Shown here: in pieces, positions 40,811 to 49,541 of the stretch
Layout: every line of letters starts with the position of its first letter
Numbering within the stretch: position 1 is the stretch's first letter
Assembly (NCBI RefSeq): GCF_000973725.1
Contig: NZ_CP009621.1
Location: 2,144,501 to 2,208,500, forward strand
DNA from: Pontibacter korlensis
GTDB taxonomy: Bacteria > Bacteroidota > Bacteroidia > Cytophagales > Hymenobacteraceae
Length of the DNA stretch: 64,000 nt
Direction of reading: 5' to 3'
Made by a program: the position numbers and the translations under genes
The notes under the pieces: model-generated
The model's database searches: none
Told to the model about the DNA's origin: nothing
The model's input: the letters and a program-made list of their open reading frames with translations, nothing else

Positions 40811-41521
40811 CTAGGCTTTGATGCCCAGGATTTTGTAGATCTCAGTGAAGTCTGGAGTCAGGATGATCTCTGTACGACGGTTTTTAGCTTTCGCCTCAGC
40901 AGTACGTCCTGCGTCAACTGGCATGTAGAAAGAACGGCCAGCTGGAGTGATTCTGTCAGGAGACAGACCTTTGTCAGTCATCAGACGAGTGATCTCAGTA
41001 GCGCGCAGTACGCTCAGGTCCCAGTTGTCAGTCAGGTATTTCATACCGTTCATAACAGAAACGTCATCAGTGTGACCTTCTACCATTACACCAACTTCTT
41101 GGTTTTTCTTCAGTACACTCACCAGCTGATCGATAGCTTTTTTGCCACCTGGGTTTACTTTTGTGCTACCTGTAGGGAACAACAGCTTGTCAGACATAGA
41201 AACGTATACTTTGCCGTCTTTTACAGACACGCTCAGGTCACCTTGGTTGAAGCCTTGCAGAGCTGCATTTACTTCGTTTTTCAGGTTGTCAAGAACTTTC
41301 TGCTGCTCGTTCATGGCACGCTCCATGTCAGCAAGTTTTTGCTCACGCTCTCTCAGAGAGTTAGAAAGCTCGTCTACTTTAGCTTTAGAGGCAGCTAGTT
41401 CACGCTCCTGAGCTTCTTTACTTGCTTGCAGGTCTTCGTACTTCTTAGAGGATACGCAAGATGCCATCATGGTAGAGCACATCACAAGCGCCAGAGATGC
41501 TTTGAAGAAATTGGATTTCAT
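40811..41521 (-). CDS. OmpA-family peptidoglycan-binding lipoprotein
   Basis: 236 aa. Lipobox MMASC (Cys22), a coiled coil (~28-95, EAQERELAASKAKVDELSNS...) and a C-terminal OmpA domain (~110-230) with VEGHTDDVSV, LSVLRATEITRLM, GRSFYMPV and KNRRTEIILTP, the residues that bind diaminopimelate. It tethers the outer membrane to peptidoglycan. Single gene, probably well expressed (regular codon choice). Confidence 0.92.
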   Translation of the reverse strand: MKSNFFKASLALVMCSTMMASCVSSKKYEDLQASKEAQERELAASKAKVDELSNSLREREQKLADMERAMNEQQKVLDNLKNEVNAALQGFNQGDLSVSVKDGKVYVSMSDKLLFPTGSTKVNPGGKKAIDQLVSVLKKNQEVGVMVEGHTDDVSVMNGMKYLTDNWDLSVLRATEITRLMTDKGLSPDRITPAGRSFYMPVDAGRTAEAKAKNRRTEIILTPDFTEIYKILGIKA

Positions 41522-41709
41522 GGGTGATAATTTAATTTGTTGTTTGGATAATGTTTGAGAATACTCTGCAAATATGGTAAAAGATCAGCCTGCAAACTAA
41601 GAAAACTCTATAAAAACCAATAATTTACCAGTCCTTTAAGCTCAAAAACGGAATAATCTTTGTTATATTGTATAACAGCTATATTTTCTACAAAATAATG
41701 TTTATGTAG

Positions 41710-42264
41710 TTAATAATCTGAGAGATAAAGTTTCCTGAGCCGTGGTTGCAGAAACCAAATTCCTATTGGCAGCAACAGAAAAAGGAAGAAAGCGCCTGCA
41801 TACTCACCACCGTCTACTGTTCGCTGCTCCTCCACGCTTACCAGCGCACGTGCTGCAAAGTATACCACGTATAGGTAACAGAAAGTAGCAAATAAATGCA
41901 TGGGTACTAACAAAGCCATCATGCCAAGCGGCAGTGTGCCTGCAGCCATACTATCGCGCACCACAGCTAGTGTATATACAAAGAGCAGAGTGTACAACAC
42001 AATGTATATATTGCTGAGGTGAAAGTATAGCGGCGAAATTTTTATACTTGACGGTAATCGCCTAAACAGCATGCTTCCAACTTGCCAGAGCCACAAAGTA
42101 TAAACCGTTGCCGGAAGAGCATCTAGTACCATGCTGCTTATGTTGCCTACTCTTACACCTAGCGTGTCAAGTAGCCAAATAAGGCCATATTGTAGCAGGA
42201 ATGGAAGTATACACAGGAGCAGGAAGACCTGCCAGTGCCTTAGCCGGAAAAGGAACATGTGCAT
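41710..42264 (-). CDS. Unknown polytopic membrane protein
   Basis: 184 aa from MHMFLFRLRHWQVFLLL (42264); the longer frame to 42330 would put a Cys/Ser-rich non-hydrophobic extension ahead of the first helix. About five membrane segments (FLLLCILPFLLQYGLIWLL; IYIVLYTLLFVYTLAVV; GMMALLVPMHLFATFCYLYV; FFLFLLLPIGIWFL). No family recognised, though small Bacteroidota membrane proteins of this shape are common. Divergent from the asparaginase gene. Confidence 0.6.
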   Translation of the reverse strand: MHMFLFRLRHWQVFLLLCILPFLLQYGLIWLLDTLGVRVGNISSMVLDALPATVYTLWLWQVGSMLFRRLPSSIKISPLYFHLSNIYIVLYTLLFVYTLAVVRDSMAAGTLPLGMMALLVPMHLFATFCYLYVVYFAARALVSVEEQRTVDGGEYAGAFFLFLLLPIGIWFLQPRLRKLYLSDY

Positions 42265-42363
42265 GATAGATGTATGGCTGCAAGATGAGAATTTTGTGCC
42301 GGATACGCCAAAAAGCTCTATATTTAACAATGCTTTAACTATACCCTCACCTTAAACCAAACC

Positions 42364-43395
42364 ATGAGAAAGAGTTTATATTTTTTACTCCTGTTTCTGT
42401 TGGCTGGCTTTATGAGCCTGGCCCAGGGCAAACCCGACTACAGTAAAATTACCTTGGTGATACACGGCGGTGCCGGTACCATTACCCGCCAGAACATGAC
42501 GCCGGAAAAAGAAAAAGCTTACCGCGAAAAGCTGAATGAGGCACTGCAGGTAGGATACGATGTGCTCAAAAAAGGAGGCACCAGTATGGATGCGGTAGAG
42601 GCAACCATCCATGTAATGGAGAATTCCCCGCTGTTTAATGCTGGTAAGGGAGCAGTGTTTACAAACGAAGGTAAGAACGAGCTGGATGCCGCTGTGATGG
42701 ACGGTAAAACCTTGATGGCTGGCTCTGTGGCAAGTGTAACTACTATCAAGAACCCTATCACGGCTGCCCGTGCGGTTATGGAGAAGTCGGAGCACGTAAT
42801 GATGATTGGCAGTGGCGCTGAACAATTTGCCAAAGTGCAGGGTATCGAGTTGGTGGATCCTTCCTACTTCCATACCGAAACGCGCTACGAACAACTACAA
42901 AAGATTAAAGACAAAGAAAAAACGCAGCTCGACCACGACGGAGGCACTAGCAGCAACGAGAACATCTTTACAGAGGGCAACAAGTTTGGCACAGTAGGCT
43001 GTGTAGCGCTGGATGCCTATGGTAACCTGGCTGCCGGTACTTCTACAGGCGGTATGACCAACAAGCGCTACGGCCGTGTGGGTGATGCTCCAATTATTGG
43101 TGCCGGTACCTATGCAGATAACAACACCTGTGCGGTATCTGCTACTGGCCACGGAGAGTACTTTATCCGTTCGGTTGTAGCACACGATATTGCTGCCCTG
43201 ATGGAGTACAAAGGCTACTCTGTAAAGAAAGCTGCCGATGAGGTGGTGATGAAGAAGCTGGTTGAGCGTGGAGGCGAAGGCGGTGTGATTGCACTGGATA
43301 AAAATGGCAATATCGCTATGCCATTCAACTCAGCAGGTATGTACCGTGGCTACATCAAGAAAGGAAAAGCTGAAGTATCTATTTATAAGGATTAA
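42364..43395 (+). CDS. Isoaspartyl peptidase / L-asparaginase (T2 family)
   Basis: 343 aa with signal peptide (1-20, ...MSLA). Ntn-hydrolase precursor: alpha-subunit motif LVIHGGAGTI (~31-40) and NAGKGAVFT, then the autocleavage site before T210 (NKFG|TVGCVALD), which becomes the nucleophile. Beta-subunit substrate residues in GTSTGGMTNKRYGRVGDAPI, GAGTYADN and TGHGEYFIR. Exported to the periplasm; it removes isoaspartyl dipeptides or deamidates asparagine. Own terminator. Confidence 0.92.
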   Translation: MRKSLYFLLLFLLAGFMSLAQGKPDYSKITLVIHGGAGTITRQNMTPEKEKAYREKLNEALQVGYDVLKKGGTSMDAVEATIHVMENSPLFNAGKGAVFTNEGKNELDAAVMDGKTLMAGSVASVTTIKNPITAARAVMEKSEHVMMIGSGAEQFAKVQGIELVDPSYFHTETRYEQLQKIKDKEKTQLDHDGGTSSNENIFTEGNKFGTVGCVALDAYGNLAAGTSTGGMTNKRYGRVGDAPIIGAGTYADNNTCAVSATGHGEYFIRSVVAHDIAALMEYKGYSVKKAADEVVMKKLVERGGEGGVIALDKNGNIAMPFNSAGMYRGYIKKGKAEVSIYKD

Positions 43396-43420
43396 TCCCT
43401 GAGGCTCAAGGAACAAAAAG

Positions 43421-43453
43421 AAAGGGCCGGGAGCTTAAGCTCCCGGCCCTTTC
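43421..43453. terminator. Bidirectional terminator
   Basis: AAAGGGCCGGGAGCTT / AAGCTCCCGGCCCTTT, perfect, between convergent genes ending at 43395 and 43473. Confidence 0.92.
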
Positions 43454-43472
43454 CTATATGAAATGTGTCAAA

Positions 43473-43829
43473 TCAAACGTTAATCCACTCCCAGGCCAAC
43501 TGCCGCTGACTGAAGTCGAAGTACTTTACATCAGCACTGGTAAAGGGCTTAGCCATTACGGTCAGCCAGTCCACCCACTTCTGATCTCCCACCAAGGCTA
43601 CTTTACTAAAGTCATAGGCGTGCTTGAGGTCAAACTTTATATCATCCCAGAGAGCTCTTAGTGTATAGTCTTCTACATCCTGCACCTCTGCATATACTCT
43701 TATTTTGCCATGCTGCTTAATCCGCTCCTTTAACACGGGCAACATCACATCATAGTCGTTACGGTCTACATTGCCAGAAATCCGGAAAGCGACCAAGTCT
43801 TCTTTAGATTGTTCGAGTAGTTGTAACAT
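43473..43829 (-). CDS. SpoIIAA-like (STAS/SEC14-type) small protein
   Basis: 118 aa. The fold signature of SpoIIAA-like proteins is visible: LVAFRISGNVDRNDYDVMLP at the start, IRVYAEVQDVEDYTLRALWD in the middle and KVALVGDQKWVDWLTVMAKP near the end. Cytosolic; the family is widespread with unknown function, possibly lipid or membrane linked. Confidence 0.8.
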   Translation of the reverse strand: MLQLLEQSKEDLVAFRISGNVDRNDYDVMLPVLKERIKQHGKIRVYAEVQDVEDYTLRALWDDIKFDLKHAYDFSKVALVGDQKWVDWLTVMAKPFTSADVKYFDFSQRQLAWEWINV

Positions 43830-43884
43830 GCAGGTATAGAGTTATAGCGTTTTTCTATACGATATGAGCTGCCAAATGTTAAAA

Positions 43885-44298
43885 CTATTTCTGTTCCAGT
43901 TGTTTAAGCTCCAACAGTAGTACCTCGTTTGTAGTTTTAATGCTCCCGTCTGCAAACCGGATCTTATAGGGTTCTCCAGTAAGGCCTGACCGCGACGCAA
44001 GCTCCTCTATAAAGCCTTGCGCCGTTTTTACATTATTCCGATGCTTCTCCCACTTCGACTCTAGGTGTTCTGCTGCCTGCCTACAGCTATGCTCGCTGCC
44101 GTTGCGGATAAACATTGCTCCTTCCATCTTTGAGACTACCTGTATCAGGTGGGCTACCTTCTGGTCTTCAGATAGCTGATTTGCACTTATTTCTGTTATC
44201 GCGAGTGTATTGGCTTGTGCAAAGCAATCTTGTGCGGAGATTATGGCGGCGCACAGGGTCAAATTCAACAGCACATAGGCCTTCATCTTGGATTTCAT
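43885..44298 (-). CDS. DUF5329-like exported protein
   Basis: 137 aa with a signal peptide (1-27, ...DCFA). The mature part matches the DUF5329 pattern: KVAHLIQVVSKMEGAMFIRN, a conserved SEHSCRQAAEHLESKW, and EELASRSGLTGEPYKIRFAD. Function unknown. Confidence 0.75.
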   Translation of the reverse strand: MKSKMKAYVLLNLTLCAAIISAQDCFAQANTLAITEISANQLSEDQKVAHLIQVVSKMEGAMFIRNGSEHSCRQAAEHLESKWEKHRNNVKTAQGFIEELASRSGLTGEPYKIRFADGSIKTTNEVLLLELKQLEQK

Positions 44299-44428
44299 AT
44301 TAATTTTATGATTATAGCGTTATTATTAGCATCTTTAATGCACTTAAGTTCAATCTTTAGCGTTTAGTGATTCAGCCAATTGGCTTATTTTGCAGCCACA
44401 GACAGCTTAAAGACCGCAACCGTAGTTT

Positions 44429-46360
44429 ATGAGAAAATTAGTTTTAGCTCTAGTAACCCTACTAGTTTGCCAGCAGGCAGTTTTTGCACAACGGAACATT
44501 GAAACCCGCCTTGGCTATAGTTACAACGATGATTTTGAATTTTCGGATGAATGGCAGTACCTCTCAACCGACATCTACCTCTTTAACGGCAACCGTTTTA
44601 CACGTGTTCTGAACGAACTGGAAACAGGCTCCCGTAAGCCGAAGAAGAAGTATGGCAATGTGCTGGAGTACCTCATGATTACAGCGCAGCTGAAAAACAT
44701 GAAGGTGTTCGGCAATGATGACATCGTGTACCCGCTTTACAACTTTGCCATCGACCAGGACAAGAACGACTATAAAACCCAGGTGAGTGATCATCAGGAG
44801 GTGGTGCGAATTATTGATAAGATGCCGCTCGGCTCTGCGAACAATAACATTGATGCCGTTATCAATGCAAAGGCTATTACCAATGGGCAGAGCGATCAGG
44901 TGTTTAACCTGGTGGCTAACCAGCTGATGGCTATCTCTAAGTTAACCACGCCAACAGGAGCTGTTCTATCGCTGGTAGGGGAGTTTGGTAACCTGCTTAA
45001 TGCCCGAGCCAGCCGCAAGGAGTATAAATTTAGTTCTACCATCCGCCTGTATGAAGGGCAGGACTTTGATACTCGTTTGCACTCGGTGCGCATCTATGTG
45101 TTTGTGCCAAACGATGTAAAGAAAGTGGATATCAAGACGGTAAAGCTTGCTGATTACCTGCAGAAGAACCCAAATAAACTGGATCGCCGCCAACTGGAAG
45201 AGATGACCGGCTACAAGGACTACCCATACATGGTAGTAGCAAACTATAAGTCGCTCTATAAAATGGATGTGCTGACAGGCGATGAGGTAACGTTGGACCT
45301 GATTGAGAAGCGCAAGCAAAAGATACAGGCTGCATACGAGCAGCAGCTGATCAATGATGAGACATTCCGTCAGGAGAAGCTGTTTATAGAGTTCTTGCGC
45401 TCGTTTGCTGACATGAAGCACAACCTGAACACATACCGTCTGAACTACCGCAACAACAGCGCGGAGATTAACTCTAAGAACCTTTTCGGTATAGTGCAGG
45501 AGTATAAGCGCCTGAAAGGCATTTATGATGCACGCGAGAAAGAGTTCTCCAAGAACAGTACTTACCAGAACATCTTCCGCTCAGAGTATGAATCTATACT
45601 CACCAATGCTGATCTGTATCTGGAGGCTGACCACAACCTGAAGAACGGAAAGCTGCTGGTAAACACCCTGCGTGAGCTGGAAAACGATCCTAAATCCTGG
45701 CAATCCCCAGAGAAGCGAGAAGCTGCCCTTGCCCGCTTATATGCTATTGAGCTGCCAAAAAAAGAGTTTCTTTCTGCCTCAGTAGAGGGGGAGGCTATTG
45801 TGCGGCTTACTCAAAAGCTGGAAGAGCGCCAGTATAATGAGGTGTTCATGAAGGATGTGCAGAATTTGGGTTCTACGGAAGCGAACGATGAAACAATGCC
45901 ACAGCGCAATGCCCTGTTGGAGAAGGCTACAGCCAGCAAGTGCCAGAGCTGCCGCGAAAAGGTTCGTGAAGCAATCACAGATTACAACAAACGCTACGAC
46001 ATTTATAAGCTAAAGCAGGCTCTGAAGAAAAAGGAAGAGCTTAACCTGAATGCTGAGGCAACTGTGTTTAAATACCTGAAGCGCCAGCTTTGCATCGAGA
46101 GCAACCTTCAAACGGTGTCTGCTTCTACTAACGACAATCTGGACCAGTACATCAGCCGCATGCATGAGAAGAACGGCGAGCTAGGCAAATCGATAAAGAT
46201 GCTTGACTCACTGAACAAGAAGGAGCTAAGCGAAGTTCGACTCGATAGGGTGCAGGAGTACAATGCACGGCTCCAGCACCAGATACAGGAGGTGGAGAAA
46301 AACTTTGACATACTTTATAATTTAGATAAAAGCATCTGTAATTGCGAAGATGCCAGCTAA
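44429..46360 (+). CDS. Large exported protein of unknown function
   Basis: 643 aa with a signal peptide (1-20, ...AVFA). N-terminal beta-rich part (~22-270: IETRLGYSYNDDFEFSDEWQ ... SSTIRLYEGQDFDTRLHSVR), then mainly helical or coiled regions (~290-640), with a CQSCREKVREAI Cys pair near 500 and a C-terminal coil (NGELGKSIKMLDSLNKKELS). No catalytic motif or known family recognised; likely periplasmic. The downstream DUF421 gene starts 43 nt later. Confidence 0.6.
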   Translation: MRKLVLALVTLLVCQQAVFAQRNIETRLGYSYNDDFEFSDEWQYLSTDIYLFNGNRFTRVLNELETGSRKPKKKYGNVLEYLMITAQLKNMKVFGNDDIVYPLYNFAIDQDKNDYKTQVSDHQEVVRIIDKMPLGSANNNIDAVINAKAITNGQSDQVFNLVANQLMAISKLTTPTGAVLSLVGEFGNLLNARASRKEYKFSSTIRLYEGQDFDTRLHSVRIYVFVPNDVKKVDIKTVKLADYLQKNPNKLDRRQLEEMTGYKDYPYMVVANYKSLYKMDVLTGDEVTLDLIEKRKQKIQAAYEQQLINDETFRQEKLFIEFLRSFADMKHNLNTYRLNYRNNSAEINSKNLFGIVQEYKRLKGIYDAREKEFSKNSTYQNIFRSEYESILTNADLYLEADHNLKNGKLLVNTLRELENDPKSWQSPEKREAALARLYAIELPKKEFLSASVEGEAIVRLTQKLEERQYNEVFMKDVQNLGSTEANDETMPQRNALLEKATASKCQSCREKVREAITDYNKRYDIYKLKQALKKKEELNLNAEATVFKYLKRQLCIESNLQTVSASTNDNLDQYISRMHEKNGELGKSIKMLDSLNKKELSEVRLDRVQEYNARLQHQIQEVEKNFDILYNLDKSICNCEDAS

Positions 46361-46402
46361 GACAGCTACAACCCTCACCTGAAAGCGCTCGTTTTCAGGG
46401 GT

Positions 46403-46909
46403 ATGGGCGAGTATTTTGACATTGTATTCGGCATACACGACAATACACTAACTTGGTGGCAAATGTCTGCAAGGGCGGTAGGGATTTTCTTTGCCGCCCT
46501 ACTTATTATCCGGATAGGCAACCACCGCATCTTCGGCAAAAGCTCTGCTTTCGACATTATACTGGGTATTATCTATGGCTCCATCTTAAGTCGGGCCATA
46601 ACAGGTAATGCCCCTTTCTGGCCTACTGTTACAGCAGCCTTTACTTTGGTGTTACTGCATAAAATGCTTGCCGCCTTTGCTTACCATACTAACTTTATGA
46701 GTGGCTTTATAAAAGGCCGCCCAAAGGCACTGGTTAAAAATGGTAACCTTCAGACCGAAGCTATGCGTGAGAGCAGCGTAACAGAAAATGACCTGACAGA
46801 AGCTCTCCGGATCACAGGTTGTGGCGGGGGACTTGAAAGTATAGAGAGCGCCTACCTTGAACGGAGCGGAAAAATCAGCATCATCCTTAAAAAAGAGCAG
46901 GATAACTAA
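46403..46909 (+). CDS. DUF421 (YetF-like) membrane protein
   Basis: 168 aa. Three N-terminal membrane segments (ARAVGIFFAALLIIRIG; FDIILGIIYGSILSRAI; PTVTAAFTLVLLHKML) followed by a cytosolic DUF421 domain (KGRPKALVKNGNLQTEAMRE, ENDLTEALRITG, and a beta strand RSGKISIILKKE). Family function poorly known; in Bacillus such proteins relate to spore or envelope phenotypes. Confidence 0.85.
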   Translation: MGEYFDIVFGIHDNTLTWWQMSARAVGIFFAALLIIRIGNHRIFGKSSAFDIILGIIYGSILSRAITGNAPFWPTVTAAFTLVLLHKMLAAFAYHTNFMSGFIKGRPKALVKNGNLQTEAMRESSVTENDLTEALRITGCGGGLESIESAYLERSGKISIILKKEQDN

Positions 46910-46995
46910 ACACTTTTAGCTGTAAATAGTTAAAATTATAGTTGGTATGGGATAATTCTGTTTCCTTTGTGACACAAAAAAGCAATGACTAGCTT

Positions 46996-47658
46996 ATGAA
47001 ATCAGGGAGTATACTGCTGTTGCTGTTACTTTTAATTAGCCTGAGTAGCCTTGCACAGAGTCAGGTGAAGCTGAAAGAGGTGGTGGTAAGGCCAGAACTC
47101 CGCAAGGAAGTGCTCGGTACCAAGCAGAAGAAAGCTGACTATGGGCACGGGGGAAGCAAGGAATACCCGCATTACCAAACAGCTTATCATATTCCAGCTA
47201 ATGGGCAGCAAGGGTTTATCAACAGAATAGGCGTCTATATTTACCATAAACGCTCTTTCCCTGATCTTTTTAGCAAACCCAATAAGCTACAGGTTTATTT
47301 ATACGCTGTTGATTCTACTGGGCAGCCTGGCGCCCCGCTGCTACCACAACCACTAGTATTCCGGCCAAAAAACAACACGTATTGGCACTGGCTCGATATT
47401 TCAGAATATAACCTGCAACTACCGGCGCAAGGTGTGTTTGCAGCCGTTAGTTGGCCGCAAGCTACGAAGCTAGACAGTGGGCCATATGTAGGCATGACAA
47501 ACGAATGCGATACCTGCCCCTTTTACGTGTACCGTTTTATGACCGATGATCCGGTATGGATTGAGGTAGACCAGTCGGAGAGCCAGGGAAAAAGCCGAAG
47601 CAAAGAAGACAAGTTCAATCAGAACCTGATGGTGCGACTCGAAGTCTCTATAAAATAG
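46996..47658 (+). CDS. Unknown exported protein
   Basis: 220 aa with a signal peptide (1-20, ...SSLAQ). Starts with LKEVVVRPELRKEVLGT, the phrase that follows regulatory domains in outer-membrane proteins, then a beta-sandwich-like part (FINRIGVYIYHKRSFPDLFS; LQVYLYAVDSTGQPGAPLLP; YWHWLDISEYNLQLPAQGVF). No catalytic motif. Similar small secreted proteins are common in Bacteroidota; function unknown. Confidence 0.6.
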   Translation: MKSGSILLLLLLLISLSSLAQSQVKLKEVVVRPELRKEVLGTKQKKADYGHGGSKEYPHYQTAYHIPANGQQGFINRIGVYIYHKRSFPDLFSKPNKLQVYLYAVDSTGQPGAPLLPQPLVFRPKNNTYWHWLDISEYNLQLPAQGVFAAVSWPQATKLDSGPYVGMTNECDTCPFYVYRFMTDDPVWIEVDQSESQGKSRSKEDKFNQNLMVRLEVSIK

Positions 47659-47681
47659 CGACGGCAGCCATGGGCAGAAAC

Positions 47682-47715
47682 AAAAAGGCCTCTCCTTATG
47701 CAGGAGAGGCCTTTT
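47682..47715. terminator. Bidirectional terminator
   Basis: AAAAAGGCCTCTCCT / AGGAGAGGCCTTTT between convergent genes at 47658 and 47737. Confidence 0.9.
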
Positions 47716-47736
47716 ATACTTATTATCTTCAGATAA

Positions 47737-48063
47737 TTATGCCATTTGAGCATCTAGCTTCTGAGACAGCACATTTTTAGGCACTGCGCCTACCTGCTTA
47801 TCTACCACTTCGCCATTTTTGAATACCAGCAGCGTAGGAATGCTGCGGATACCAAATTTTGCAGAAGTTTGTGGGTTAGCGTCCACGTCTACTTTACCGA
47901 TCACAGCTTTGCCTTCGTACTCACCAGCCAGCTCTTCTACGATCGGGCCAACCATACGGCACGGTCCGCACCACTCAGCCCAAAAGTCTACCAACACTGG
48001 TTTATCTGAATTGATGATCTCATCAAAGTTCGAGTCTGTGATTTCTATCGCTTTGTTAGCCAT
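47737..48063 (-). CDS. trxA: Thioredoxin
   Basis: 108 aa, standard length. Active site W31-C32-G-P-C35 in FWAEWCGPCRMVGP, cis-Pro in GIRSIPTLLVFKNGE, and Gly-rich end QVGAVPK. No signal peptide, so a cytosolic disulfide reductase. Single-gene unit. Confidence 0.96.
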   Translation of the reverse strand: MANKAIEITDSNFDEIINSDKPVLVDFWAEWCGPCRMVGPIVEELAGEYEGKAVIGKVDVDANPQTSAKFGIRSIPTLLVFKNGEVVDKQVGAVPKNVLSQKLDAQMA

Positions 48064-48471
48064 AACTTTATTGTTTTGTTGTGTTTCTTTCGATGGTTAA
48101 ATATAATAACAATTACAGGTTTGGCAAATATGGCTCCAAACTTACCCAACCTGACAAGCTGTCTTGGTTAAGCCTAAGCAGTTTCGCTATCGCACCTGAT
48201 ATACTTACGACATTAACAGCCGTAGGATACTAATTGTTTGTATGAACAAATGTTGTCAATAAAAGTTTTGGATGCAAATATTTATTCCCACAGACTGCTT
48301 AATTTTTAAATGGAGGAAGGGCTCAGTGGATGATGTATGGAGCAGTTTCTTCTCGGAAGTTCATTATAAGTAGCAAAGGCAATGGTTAACTGCTGTTTTA
48401 TAAGAGTTAATGCAAAATCCTAAGTCAAAGCTGGTATCGTAAGTATGGCTTTCATTTATAAACTACATACT
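48064..48471. other. Intergenic stretch between trxA and the lipoprotein gene
   Basis: About 400 bp of AT-rich sequence with divergent promoters expected at both ends. No TANNTTTG match, RNA gene or repeat stands out. Confidence 0.5.
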
Positions 48472-49473
48472 ATGAAGCACTTATCAACTTACAGCACATT
48501 GCTAGCAACCGCCTTGTTTACTTTTTCTTCCTGCGAAAAAGACGACGAGATAGATTTTAACTTTCCTGATGAAGGAAGCATGGCCTACGTTAGCAGCAAC
48601 ACCAGCGGCATGATTACTACACTGGATGTAGATGATGTTTCTGATATATCAATGAAGCAGAAAAATATTGCCTCCACGGATGCCGATGGTATTTACTACA
48701 ACGACGACAGAGATGAGATTATTCTGGCTTCGCGCACTTACAACAGGCTGGAAATTTACCAGAAGCGCAAAAACGGATCGTTGGAGATCAAAACCACCAG
48801 CAGTTCAGACTTTAGCAATGCACGTGAAATAGCCGTTAGCGGAGATATGATTGTAGTGGCTCAGGATGCTGATCCTGTGTTAAACAACAACATGAACCGC
48901 TTCTATGTGTATGAGCGCACACCAAGCGGGATACGCTACCGCAACATGTATGATGTAAACATTAACCTGTGGGGCATCCATGCTGAGGGCAATACACTTT
49001 ACGCGGTGGTCGATAACTCCAGCGACATAGTCTCTTTTGAGAATTTCTTCTCCAATCTAAATGGTATGATCGAGCCATCAAAACGCGTTACAGTGGAGGG
49101 AATTGTGAGAACACACGGTATCACGCACTCCAGCAAAGACAATAGAATGGGGCTAACAGATGTAGGTGATGGCGCCGTGGATAATGATGGTGCGGTCGTT
49201 GTAATCAGCAACTTCAGTTCAATGTTTGGCAATACAGCGAATGGCGGTACCATCATGGCTGCGGATCAGGTAAGAATTGAGGGCAGCAACACAATGCTGG
49301 GCAACCCAGTGGATGTGGCTTACAATGAGGATAACAAACACATTTATGTGGCAGAAAGAGCAAGTGAAGGAGGTAAAGTATTGATTTTCGAAATGCCAGC
49401 CTCTAACGGAAATCCAACGCCAGCCTACTCTAAAAATGTAGCAGGAGCAGCTGCCATTTATCTACACCAATAA
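48472..49473 (+). CDS. Beta-propeller-like lipoprotein
   Basis: 333 aa from MKHLSTYSTLLATALF (48472), with lipobox TFSSC (Cys21); an in-frame ATG 27 nt upstream would spoil the signal. The mature part is a series of ~45-residue beta units (AYVSSNTSGMITTLDVDD; GIYYNDDRDEIILASRTYNR; DVAYNEDNKHIYVAERASEG), as in six- or seven-bladed propellers of the YncE/NHL kind. Possibly a stress- or signal-related surface protein; exact function unknown. Confidence 0.75.
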   Translation: MKHLSTYSTLLATALFTFSSCEKDDEIDFNFPDEGSMAYVSSNTSGMITTLDVDDVSDISMKQKNIASTDADGIYYNDDRDEIILASRTYNRLEIYQKRKNGSLEIKTTSSSDFSNAREIAVSGDMIVVAQDADPVLNNNMNRFYVYERTPSGIRYRNMYDVNINLWGIHAEGNTLYAVVDNSSDIVSFENFFSNLNGMIEPSKRVTVEGIVRTHGITHSSKDNRMGLTDVGDGAVDNDGAVVVISNFSSMFGNTANGGTIMAADQVRIEGSNTMLGNPVDVAYNEDNKHIYVAERASEGGKVLIFEMPASNGNPTPAYSKNVAGAAAIYLHQ

Positions 49474-49479
49474 TATTTT

Positions 49480-49520
49480 ATGAAAAAGCCCCGGCCTAAT
49501 TTAGGCCGGGGCTTTTTCAT
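49480..49520. terminator. Bidirectional terminator
   Basis: ATGAAAAAGCCCCGGCCTAA / TTAGGCCGGGGCTTTTTCAT, perfect 20-bp arms, serving the lipoprotein gene (+) and dnaE (-). Confidence 0.95.
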
Positions 49521-49541
49521 AAAACTATGGTTCAGTTAGTA

